This document shows, piece after piece, positions 6,054 to 13,568 of a stretch of DNA of 38,426 nt (position 1 is its first letter; each line of letters begins with the position of its first letter). The stretch spans positions 1 to 38,426 of the forward strand of contig CALVWQ010000017.1 of NCBI GenBank assembly GCA_944367535.1, read 5' to 3'. The position numbers were made by a program, and so were the translations under genes. The notes beneath the pieces were generated by a model that saw only the letters and a list, made by a program, of their open reading frames with translations, did not search any database and was not told the DNA's origin. This stretch comes from an uncultured Clostridia bacterium (GTDB lineage Bacteria > Bacillota > Clostridia > Christensenellales > Borkfalkiaceae).

Positions 6054-7625
6054 ATGGAAAATTGTGTTATATATGCAAGATTCAGCTCCCACGGACAAAA
6101 CGAACAGAGCATCGAAGCGCAAGTTCGCATCTGCAAGAAATATGCCGAGAACAAAGGCTTTGATGTTGTCAATCTCTATACCGATAAAGCCAAAACGGGA
6201 ACGAACGACGCTCGTCCGGCTTTTCAAAAAATGATTGCGGACGCTAAAACCGGAGCTTTTCGGTACATCATAGTTTATATGTTCGACAGATTCGCTCGAA
6301 ATCGCAGGGATAGCATCATGTACAAAGAAATGCTCAAAGATAAATACGGCGTCAAAGTAATTTCTGCTCTGGAACCGATCGCCGAAGACGAAGGCGGCGA
6401 ATTTTATGAAATGTTCCTTGAATGGAATGCCGAAAAATACAGCAAGCGTCTTTCCAAAAGAGTCCGCGACGGTCTTGACATCAGCATCGCAAACGGCACA
6501 TTCTGCGGAGGCTTTATCATTTACGGCTATAAACTTGAATTGGATCCCGTTCCCGGAAAACAAGGCAAGTTCACTAAACGCATTGTGGTCAACGAAGAAG
6601 AAGCCAAAGTTATGCGCTATGTTTTCGAGCAATACGATAAGGGCGTAAGCAAAAAGCAAATTGCCGCCGATCTGAACGCACAAGGAATTCGAGTAAAAGG
6701 CAAACTCATTACGCACAAGACTTTCGATACTTACATAAAAAACACGAAGTATACCGGTGAATTTTATTTTGGTAATAGGCTTTGCACGAATATGTATCCT
6801 GCAATCATCGACAAGGAAATATTTGAGCGAGTACAACAGCGACTTACGGAAAATCGATATTTTTTAGGCGGCAAAGAAACGGCAAAAAAACCTTACCTCC
6901 TGACGGGCAAATTATTCTGCGGACATTGCGGTACGGAAATGGTATCAGGCGGTGGTAAAAGTAGAACGGGAAAGCAGTATTACTACTATGAATGTAAAAA
7001 AAAGAAAAAGAAGCTTTGTGACAAAAGAATCGAGCACAAAGACGAACTTGAAAAATATGTAGTTCAAAAAGTGATAGAATTCTTATCCAACGAAGTCAAC
7101 CTCAAAGTTATCGCGCAAGACGTTTTAAAGTATTTTGACTCCCGCACGGACGAAAGCGAAATTAAATCTATTCGGAAACGAATTGCCGATATACAAGAAG
7201 AAGCCGACGCGGCAGCTAACGCATTTATCGAAGCAAAAAGCCCGCTATTAAAACAGCGCATCGAAAAGCGTATGCAAGAATGTGAAGTGTTGCTTGCAGA
7301 CTTGGAAAAAATAAAAGCACGCCTCATTGTAGAGCGCGGGCAAAAACTCACTGAACAGGACATCGTATCGTTCGTCAATATGATATTGCAAGGCGATGTT
7401 GAGGACATAGAGTTCAGACGGCGACTGATAGACAATTTGGTCTATAAAGTCTATGTGAGCGACGATGACACCTTTATTTATTTTAATATAAAATGCGGCA
7501 ATCATATCGAGGAAATAACTTTGGAAGATACAAAAGCCGCCCTAAAAGAATCCCACAAAGTTCTAACGCAACGTGACCCTGCCTGCCAAAGCTTGACGGC
7601 AAAACCGTCAGGCTTTTTCTTGTGA
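6054..7625 (+). CDS. Large serine recombinase (523 aa)
   Basis: The start is the ATG at 6054, preceded by AAAGGAG. The resolvase catalytic domain covers about residues 3-140, with the nucleophile in VIYARFSSHGQ (Ser11) and the Arg-bearing YMFDRFARNRRDS. The recombinase domain follows (about 150-265), then a zinc ribbon (about 286-326) with CGHC and a later Cys pair split by a Lys run. A coiled-coil segment is at about 375-440 and a C-terminal region completes the protein. Length and order are those of large serine integrases of the TnpX/TndX type, which move elements as circular intermediates. Its product would excise and integrate this element. The last 12 codons coincide with an intrinsic terminator. 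No xis-like gene is recognised nearby. Confidence 0.95.
   Translation: MENCVIYARFSSHGQNEQSIEAQVRICKKYAENKGFDVVNLYTDKAKTGTNDARPAFQKMIADAKTGAFRYIIVYMFDRFARNRRDSIMYKEMLKDKYGVKVISALEPIAEDEGGEFYEMFLEWNAEKYSKRLSKRVRDGLDISIANGTFCGGFIIYGYKLELDPVPGKQGKFTKRIVVNEEEAKVMRYVFEQYDKGVSKKQIAADLNAQGIRVKGKLITHKTFDTYIKNTKYTGEFYFGNRLCTNMYPAIIDKEIFERVQQRLTENRYFLGGKETAKKPYLLTGKLFCGHCGTEMVSGGGKSRTGKQYYYYECKKKKKKLCDKRIEHKDELEKYVVQKVIEFLSNEVNLKVIAQDVLKYFDSRTDESEIKSIRKRIADIQEEADAAANAFIEAKSPLLKQRIEKRMQECEVLLADLEKIKARLIVERGQKLTEQDIVSFVNMILQGDVEDIEFRRRLIDNLVYKVYVSDDDTFIYFNIKCGNHIEEITLEDTKAALKESHKVLTQRDPACQSLTAKPSGFFL
7591..7619 (+). terminator. Intrinsic terminator overlapping the end of the recombinase gene
   Basis: GCTTGACGG (7591-7599) pairs with CCGTCAGGC (7605-7613) through nine pairs including one G-T, around a CAAAA loop, and is followed directly by TTTTTCT. 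The hairpin lies inside the reading frame: the recombinase's final residues SLTAKPSGFFL are encoded by it. Confidence 0.85.
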
Positions 7626-7706
7626 TTTTAAGTTTTTGTTTTAATTTTTTCTGTCTTTTCTTGTTTTTATCACAAAAAAAGAGCAGATTGCTGGATAGAT
7701 TGTGGA

Positions 7707-7726
7707 GTAAAACGGTTATCGTTTAC
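7707..7726. promoter_or_regulatory. Operator-like palindrome near the element/chromosome junction
   Basis: GTAAAACG (7707-7714) and CGTTTAC (7720-7726) form a near-perfect inverted repeat around GTTAT, with one extra A. TATAAT follows at 7731-7736 on the plus strand but has no good -35 and would read antisense into the broken binding-protein gene. It may be a leftover control region of a gene displaced by the element. AAACG/CGTTT half-sites are common in LacI-type operators, although the spacing here is unusual. Confidence 0.35.
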
Positions 7727-7808
7727 AGCGTATAATTTATTTTTTGAACTTCTTGCATAAGTTATTCTCGGGAATAATCGGGGTTGAGTTATTACAGGTT
7801 CTTTTTTG

Positions 7809-9224
7809 CTATTTATGTAGGATAAATAGATCATACATTTCTTCCCACTCGGATTTCGTATAAAATGCTTGTGCGCCTTGTATCCATTCTTCCGCCGTAT
7901 GATCCCCACGTAAAAAATAAGTGAACACATTGTTGCTCTCTCCCGCAAGCTTTCCGTCATGATCAAACTCAAAAGCATTCATACCGAAGCCGTACCCCGA
8001 CATCTTTAAATTTCCGTTCAAAAAAAGATCACTGACTCCGTTCTGATAGGGACTGACGGTAAAAATATCGACCTCCTTAGACGTTTTAATGGTATAAACC
8101 GAACGGGCAAAAGGAGTCAACTTTGCAAATTCTTCATCCGTCAGAAAACATTGCACCGGTAAGACCATGCCTGTATTTTCCAAGAAAATTTTGCACCCCG
8201 TAGTCGAATACATCATTTGTATCCATTTTGACGCAAGTTCCATTTTATCCGTACCTTTTTGAATGTAACAGGGACCGACATTCGAAATCACAACAGTTTG
8301 TTTTTCGTTTGCGCCGCCTTCTGCCTGCGGTATGGGCATAAAACGAAAATCCGCTTTGCCATAGGCGTTTAACTTGTCGAAATACGTTTTAGATTCTTTT
8401 TCCCACCACTCTGCGTCGAATAACATAGCTATATTTTCCCCGTTATCCGAAAAATTTGAGAAAATGAACGATTGTTGTGCGACGGAAGATGATTGTATCG
8501 CATTTTTTTCCTTGTCAAAATACTTATCGTTAATAATTTCACTCAAAAATTTTACATATTCGCTCTTCCCCGTCTGCGACGCAAGAAGCCAGGCGTTTTT
8601 TTCGGTAATCATTACGCTTTGCGTTCCGTCGTCCGCTACAGTTATACCTTCCGCCTCAACGGTTTCCGCATCAAACGTACCCGGCGCAAAGGTCGCCGGT
8701 CCGCTATACGTTAAATTCAGCAACGCTTTTTTCTCTCCCTTCATATTGCGCAAGAAAGCCATATTGATACTCGTGCATATACTGTTCGTTTTCTAACGAT
8801 AACGTGTACGCGATATATCCTGCGTCACTGATTTTATTCAGTAAATCAATGAATTCTTCTGTTGTTTTAGGCACGCCTCCGACGCCTGAATAGGTCAACC
8901 ATCCCTTTTTTGAAACAAATCGTGATTGTATATAAATCCTTTCATTCCCCATTCATAAGGAACAAGATAATAAATCGGGTCTTGTTTTGTCCCGTAATTA
9001 AACGCAGCCGCGATACCGGGATCGATTCTGTCTAAAAGAGATTTCGTGCCGTTTGCAGATATTTCTCCTTTTTCATCGTATACTTTTTCCATGAACAACG
9101 AAGTCATGCTCTCGGAAGATCCGTCCGACAAAGCATGTTCGTTTTCCGTCGTCCTGCACCCTATGGGAATCATCGTCAGACAGAAAAACAATATTATCAG
9201 AGTAACGCAAAATACTTTTTTCAT
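7809..9224 (-). pseudogene. Sugar-ABC solute-binding lipoprotein gene with two compensating frameshifts
   Basis: Three overlapping frames together encode one binding protein of about 471 aa. The N-terminus (MKKVFCVTLIILFF then IGC) is a lipoprotein signal, and the start at 9224 has AGGATACAGAAA before it. The text continues YYLVPYEWGMKGFIYNHDLF, breaks at an A6 run (8906-8911) where one base is missing, resumes as KKGWLTYSGVGGVPKTTEEF, breaks again at an A6 run (8727-8732) with one extra base, and continues KALLNLTYSGPATF to the stop at 7809. The two shifts cancel, restoring the original frame. Only about 65 residues precede the YYLVPYEWG motif, fewer than usual, so part of the N-lobe may also be missing. 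No permease genes adjoin it. It is either a decaying gene or an intact gene with homopolymer sequencing errors. Confidence 0.8.
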
Positions 9225-9263
9225 TTTCTGTATCCTTGATGCAATCTATAAATTCGTAATAAT

Positions 9264-9291
9264 TTATTAAAACATTTAAATATTTTAATAA
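9264..9291. repeat. 9-bp AT-rich inverted repeat upstream of the binding-protein gene
   Basis: TTATTAAAA (9264-9272) and TTTTAATAA (9283-9291) are perfect inverse complements around a ten-base spacer. The site lies between the GH43 gene and the binding-protein pseudogene. It could be an operator or a weak hairpin, but AT-rich repeats of this size arise easily by chance. Confidence 0.35.
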
Positions 9292-9320
9292 GAAAACAGC
9301 AACACCTTGCTATTTTAGTT

Positions 9321-10406
9321 TTACTCGTCCTCGTAGTCTTCGATTCGCCATTCGTTCGTCCAAACTATAAAAGGATTTCCATTTTCGTCAAACTTTAAAG
9401 GAAGCCATACATATTGGGCAAGGCTCGTGTTTTCATCGGAAATACTGTTTAAAGCGTCCGCTCCGTACTTAAAATCGGCATTGGGATTAAACCAGCTTTC
9501 AAATATAGCTTCTGCTCCGTCAAAATTATCGGGAATATCCACAAGCCACCTGTCCCCTAAACAAATATAAAGATCCTTCTTTTTCGGATGACGGAACACG
9601 GAAGAGAATTGCGCATGAAAAGAATTATTTTTAATATCCCCTCGGCAAGCGTTTCCTAGCTCCTTCCATTCTCCGTGAAAATCTTTTATTTCTGCAATTT
9701 CGCTTCTGTTTGGATAGTAACCAGTAGTTCCCGAAGTCAAAAGAAATTTTCTTCCGTTTCTTTCAAAGAACGCAGGCGCTTCTCTCACAAAAGGCGGATA
9801 AGGATACGGCAGATGCGACGATTGTTCGTCGGTAAACTTAGTAAAATCATCGGACAACGTCCTGCAAATCATTTCGGAGTGAGGTTTTTCGTAAATTATA
9901 TAGCATTTTCCTGCGTAGACAACTAAATCGAAGTCCCCCGGCACTCCCGCCTTTTCTCTACGCACAAGTCGATACTTGCCGTTTATTTTATTACTTTGAC
10001 AAACGGCGTAATATCCTCCTGCAAAACTCTTTTTTTCCGTCAAAAGTTCCGCTATTTTAACCCACATGACATATTTTTTTGTTTTTTCACAATATACAAT
10101 GTGAGGTCTGTCCATAATTCGTGCAGGATAAAACGGACTTTCTGGATTTTTATCGTCAAGAGCGATTATACCCTCATTTTTCCAATTATAAAGGTCTATA
10201 GAAGAATACATTTTCACTCCGTTATGCCATATCGTCCCGTTTCCCCCGTTTGCCCGACCGTTTACGCCTTCCTTATTTTCGCCGTACCAGTAAAATCTGC
10301 CGCCAGCGTAAAAAATGGAACCCCCGTGAGCCTGTATAAGATGCCCTTCGTCATCATAAATATATTTTCCTGGCTTTATGGATTTACCTATGTTTGTTTT
10401 TTTCAT
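9321..10406 (-). CDS. Glycoside hydrolase family 43-like enzyme, cytoplasmic (361 aa)
   Basis: The protein has the five-bladed propeller layout of GH43 enzymes. It starts with LIQAHGGSIFYAGGRFYWYGENK, a segment typical of GH43 subfamilies related to exo-beta-1,3-galactanases (GH43_24) and beta-galactofuranosidases (GH43_34). Later it shows DRPHIVYCEKTKKYVMW (Asp pKa modulator region) and REAPAFFERNGRKFLLTSG (probable acid Glu). No signal peptide is present, so it should act inside the cell on imported oligosaccharides. The ATG at 10406 was chosen; a TTG lies two codons upstream, and neither has a clear Shine-Dalgarno. It is the second-last gene of the leftward run, separated from the metallophosphoesterase gene by an 11-bp-stem hairpin. 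Substrate is inferred only to galactan-like. Confidence 0.82.
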   Translation of the reverse strand: MKKTNIGKSIKPGKYIYDDEGHLIQAHGGSIFYAGGRFYWYGENKEGVNGRANGGNGTIWHNGVKMYSSIDLYNWKNEGIIALDDKNPESPFYPARIMDRPHIVYCEKTKKYVMWVKIAELLTEKKSFAGGYYAVCQSNKINGKYRLVRREKAGVPGDFDLVVYAGKCYIIYEKPHSEMICRTLSDDFTKFTDEQSSHLPYPYPPFVREAPAFFERNGRKFLLTSGTTGYYPNRSEIAEIKDFHGEWKELGNACRGDIKNNSFHAQFSSVFRHPKKKDLYICLGDRWLVDIPDNFDGAEAIFESWFNPNADFKYGADALNSISDENTSLAQYVWLPLKFDENGNPFIVWTNEWRIEDYEDE

Positions 10407-10422
10407 CTTCAAATATAGTTTT

Positions 10423-10452
10423 CGCCCTTGATTAATCCGGAAATCAAGGGCG
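10423..10452 (-). terminator. Intergenic hairpin without U-tract between metallophosphoesterase and GH43 genes
   Basis: CGCCCTTGATT (10423-10433) and AATCAAGGGCG (10442-10452) form a perfect 11-bp stem with an eight-base loop. Neither side is followed by a run of T, so it is a poor intrinsic terminator. It starts 16 bases before the GH43 start codon, so it could stabilise the upstream message or dampen GH43 translation. Confidence 0.5.
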
Positions 10453-10463
10453 AATTCATTAAA

Positions 10464-13406
10464 TTATGCTTTTTTCAAGCAATTAATCTCAGAAATCGAG
10501 AAAGAGTACCCGTCTCCCCAATTATTACCTGCGACCTGTATCCACAAAACCGCGTTGTCATAATCCTGAGTAAAGGTACATTCAACAGAATTCACGCCGC
10601 TCGTAAATGCCTTAGGGCCCACTATTGTAGTGTCGTCCGTTCTTTTAGCCGGATCAAGATTAGAAACGATAGCCATGTGTTTCTCAGCTATATTTGTTCC
10701 GTCGATATCTTTAAACTTAAAGGAGAATGTATATGTTTCTCCTTGATTCACGGGTCCCATCGCTACTGTAAGCCATGTGTAATGATGTCCTGTCGCCTGT
10801 TTTACAACTTTAAGCGCGGATGTCGCTCCGTCGGGAAGTTCTTCGCCCGAGTTGATTATACTCATATCGAATACGGAAGTTTGTTCGCTGCCGTTTTTGA
10901 TATAAGTAGTAGCCGTGCCGTACACAACCTGATTAAATATAGTCGCATCAGAATAGTTCTCGCCGTATCCGTACTGCGCTGTCGGGGTTTTTCCGCAAAC
11001 TGCATTATCAAATGACATTTTATATACATCCGCCGTATTGCCGGCTTCCACTTGAATAAATAAAGTCACCTCTTCCTGCGCTTGGGCGAAAGTAGTCGAC
11101 ATAAATATATGCCCCATGGAAACCGAACCCTGAATAGTTTTGTTGTCTATTTTTTCTCCGTTTTTATCTCTCAACCAGTAGTATACCGAATTAAGAGACG
11201 TTTCCTCTCCGTCAGGGATAAAACGCGACTCGACCGAGAAATATGTTTCCCCCGCTTCTACGTTTTTGAAGGTAAAGCCGAAGCCCATATAAACGCCGCT
11301 AACGCTGTCCACTTCGACAAGAAGATATTTACCGCTTCCGTTATCGGGAACATATTGAGGGTCATCAGATATTAACAGCGTTCTCTTTGCGTTTCCTTCC
11401 GAAACATCTGTCAATATGCTACCTTTGATCTGATTACCGAAGACGAATGTTTCGTTTTCATAATTTTCGACATGAGACTCCATCGAATATAAATTGCTGT
11501 ACAAATGTTCTACGCTCATTTCGTAACTATCTTTGTTTAACGTAATAAGAGTTCCGCCTACTTCTCCTTCGGCATAAGTGTCGAACGTTCCGGTTTTTAA
11601 CCCAAAAGTAATTCTTATTCCATCGTATAAAACGGAGGCGTTAATAGAATGGTTATGCCCCAAAAAAACCCCGTCAGTATTCGCCGATTTAAGCAAATTC
11701 CAAAATCTCTCATCTTTTCCGCTGTTCCATAACGACAACTTTGAGTGAACGCATCCGAAATCTCCGTTTTGTCTTTCGGAAGAATTTTCTATATGGTCGA
11801 TATCGGCAAAATCACTTTCCGAATATCCATACTGTTCAAATGCTCTGACGACGCCTTGGAAAGGAACATGTATAAACGCCATACTTTTGGCGTTTTCACC
11901 GTAAGCACGTTTCATTTCCTTTATACTTTCCTCGAACCAATTTAACTGCTCTGATGTCAGACCGCATATTTGCGGTAAGGGGTCACTATGCATAGGATTA
12001 TAAGTATTGTTTGTATCGAGCATATATAACATTTTCTTAAACTCACCGTTTTGTCTCAGCTCGATATTATAATTTGATAAACCCTTATCCGAATGATTTG
12101 CGTATAAGCAATAGGTTGAGTTTTTGTATTTATCAAGTATTACGTCGAGTCCGCAAGAACTTTCAAGATCATGGTTCCCCATCGCAATACTCCAATAAAT
12201 ACCGTACCCGTCCATTTTTTCAATTATACGGCCGAGCATTTCGGCATCCGGGTCAAACTCTCCGTATATAACATCGCCTGTTATAACAATAAAATCGGGA
12301 TCTGATTTTCTGACAGCCTCGTCCATATAAACGAATAAGTTTCCGTATACGTCTGACCATTTCTTTCTTTCCGCGTCGGTTAGTCTTGATGCTTCAGGAG
12401 AATTAACATTGATAATCTGAGTGTCGGTTAATTGAAGTATTTTAATATCCCTGCCTGCGGGGACGTTTACGGTGAAATCCGCAATTTCGCTGTCATACGA
12501 TAAATATGTTCCGTTACTTAAAACCTCAACCTCTTTTACCGTAACGCTTATATTTTTATTAATCGTATTGACTCCATCGTTTACCGAAGCGGAAACCGTG
12601 TAACTTCCTGCGGCAACACCCTTAATAGTATTATACTCAACTACAACTCCCGCCTGATCATCCGTCAAAGTAAGAGTCGGATATACTTTAATCCCATTGA
12701 GCGTAGCGTCGATTTCCGCTGTCTGCCCAACGTCGATAGTTACGCTCTCGGGAACGGAAAAAACAGGATCGGCGTAGCTTTGCAGCGTTGAAATATAATC
12801 GTCCAACCATTGTCCTGACTCACCGTGACATTTTGCTGCAAGAGCCACATATACTACGTTCCTTCCTATCGGGTCGAAAGAAGATGCATATGCAATTTCT
12901 GAACCTACTTGAACAAACGCTCTCGCAACGAAATCTCTGTCGTAGTTAACTTCGTTCAGATTAGATAAAACCGCATTAAAACGATATTTATCGGTCGGGT
13001 CTGGCTCGGTCGATGTGGCCCAAACTTTTCTTTCTACCACAACATATTCCACACCTTCGGTAAGTGCGGGATTCGATATGACGAATTCGCCTTTGTCTTT
13101 AACTAAATCAAGAGGCGCAATCATCATTCCCATTTTTATTTCACTGTCAGCATACAGTTCGTTTAAAGCGTCGTATTGCGCTTTGTCTATTGTTGCGGAA
13201 AATCTTATTCCCGTGGGGGAAAACTTCCGTACCGACGCTCCGTCCGCCATTTCGAACGACGAGACACGGTCGGAAAGAGTAAGAACATCTTCCGCGTATA
13301 CGTTTACAGGTTTGCTTTTAAAAGAGCCTAAAACAAACAGTGCCACACATATTAACAAAAGACAAGTCAATAAAGTCAATAAAATTCTTTTCATATTTTT
13401 CGCCAT
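10464..13406 (-). CDS. Secreted modular metallophosphoesterase (980 aa)
   Basis: The start is the ATG at 13406, with GGAGGAAATAAT before it. An N-terminal hydrophobic segment (residues 7-29) is a signal peptide or anchor. Residues 48-213 form an unnamed domain with GASVRKFSPTGIRFSA and NYDRDFVARAF. A short Ig-like stretch follows at about 215-290. The phosphoesterase core spans about 320-625: DTQ (328-330), GDVIYG (from 377), GNHD (410-413), a lone His in FIHVPF (513) and GHNH (583-586), the usual two-metal site with Gln in place of the His of motif I. Two related jelly-roll-like modules end the protein (about 665-805 and 855-978). It would act at the cell surface, perhaps removing phosphate from a glycan. 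The enzyme class is clear; the substrate is unknown. Confidence 0.9.
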   Translation of the reverse strand: MAKNMKRILLTLLTCLLLICVALFVLGSFKSKPVNVYAEDVLTLSDRVSSFEMADGASVRKFSPTGIRFSATIDKAQYDALNELYADSEIKMGMMIAPLDLVKDKGEFVISNPALTEGVEYVVVERKVWATSTEPDPTDKYRFNAVLSNLNEVNYDRDFVARAFVQVGSEIAYASSFDPIGRNVVYVALAAKCHGESGQWLDDYISTLQSYADPVFSVPESVTIDVGQTAEIDATLNGIKVYPTLTLTDDQAGVVVEYNTIKGVAAGSYTVSASVNDGVNTINKNISVTVKEVEVLSNGTYLSYDSEIADFTVNVPAGRDIKILQLTDTQIINVNSPEASRLTDAERKKWSDVYGNLFVYMDEAVRKSDPDFIVITGDVIYGEFDPDAEMLGRIIEKMDGYGIYWSIAMGNHDLESSCGLDVILDKYKNSTYCLYANHSDKGLSNYNIELRQNGEFKKMLYMLDTNNTYNPMHSDPLPQICGLTSEQLNWFEESIKEMKRAYGENAKSMAFIHVPFQGVVRAFEQYGYSESDFADIDHIENSSERQNGDFGCVHSKLSLWNSGKDERFWNLLKSANTDGVFLGHNHSINASVLYDGIRITFGLKTGTFDTYAEGEVGGTLITLNKDSYEMSVEHLYSNLYSMESHVENYENETFVFGNQIKGSILTDVSEGNAKRTLLISDDPQYVPDNGSGKYLLVEVDSVSGVYMGFGFTFKNVEAGETYFSVESRFIPDGEETSLNSVYYWLRDKNGEKIDNKTIQGSVSMGHIFMSTTFAQAQEEVTLFIQVEAGNTADVYKMSFDNAVCGKTPTAQYGYGENYSDATIFNQVVYGTATTYIKNGSEQTSVFDMSIINSGEELPDGATSALKVVKQATGHHYTWLTVAMGPVNQGETYTFSFKFKDIDGTNIAEKHMAIVSNLDPAKRTDDTTIVGPKAFTSGVNSVECTFTQDYDNAVLWIQVAGNNWGDGYSFSISEINCLKKA

Positions 13407-13408
13407 TA

Positions 13409-13552
13409 TTATTTCCTCCCTATTCCCCAAATATCGGGTGTTCCTTGCTCTCCGATTGATACGTCAACCCATGAACTCACGCTGAGAATGTTTTGTTTGT
13501 CAGTGAAAAACTGTATCACGACGATCGGCGTGTTATAATTGTTTTTTCCCAT
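13409..13552 (-). CDS. 47-aa small protein in the glycan operon
   Basis: A 48-codon frame starts with ATG at 13552 after a strong GGAGGAACAATT ribosome binding site. It stops at 13409, two bases before the start codon of the metallophosphoesterase gene, whose own Shine-Dalgarno it contains. The peptide starts MGKNNYNTPIVVIQFF and ends GEQGTPDIWGIGRK. It has no signal peptide or membrane helix. Placement between two good translation signals argues for real translation, and coupling to the next gene is likely. It resembles nothing I recognise. It could be a leader peptide for the downstream gene, a small functional protein, or a remnant of a longer secreted protein. Confidence 0.55.
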   Translation of the reverse strand: MGKNNYNTPIVVIQFFTDKQNILSVSSWVDVSIGEQGTPDIWGIGRK

Positions 13553-13568
13553 AATTGTTCCTCCGTTA

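Larger units (their letters stand above)
1..7650. mobile_element. Right-hand part of an integrated serine-recombinase mobile element with defence-like cargo (left end outside window)
   Basis: The region combines small leftward genes typical of clostridial conjugative or mobilizable elements, a sigma-region-4-like protein, a visibly AT-rich cargo operon (2074-5864) and a large serine recombinase at its right edge (6054-7625). Immediately to the right the content changes to chromosomal sugar-utilisation genes. Recombinases of this type usually sit next to one end of their element, so the right end probably falls between about 7,560 and 7,808. The exact junction cannot be read because large serine recombinases leave only a 2-3 bp core duplication. 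No relaxase, coupling protein or other transfer gene is in the window, so whether it is an ICE, an IME or a simpler transposon is unknown. Confidence 0.72.

Noticed and set aside
5994-6836. Long 280-codon open frame on the minus strand
   Set aside because: It lies wholly antisense to the recombinase, has no ribosome binding site, and reads Phe-rich text typical of the reverse strand of a Lys/Glu-rich gene.
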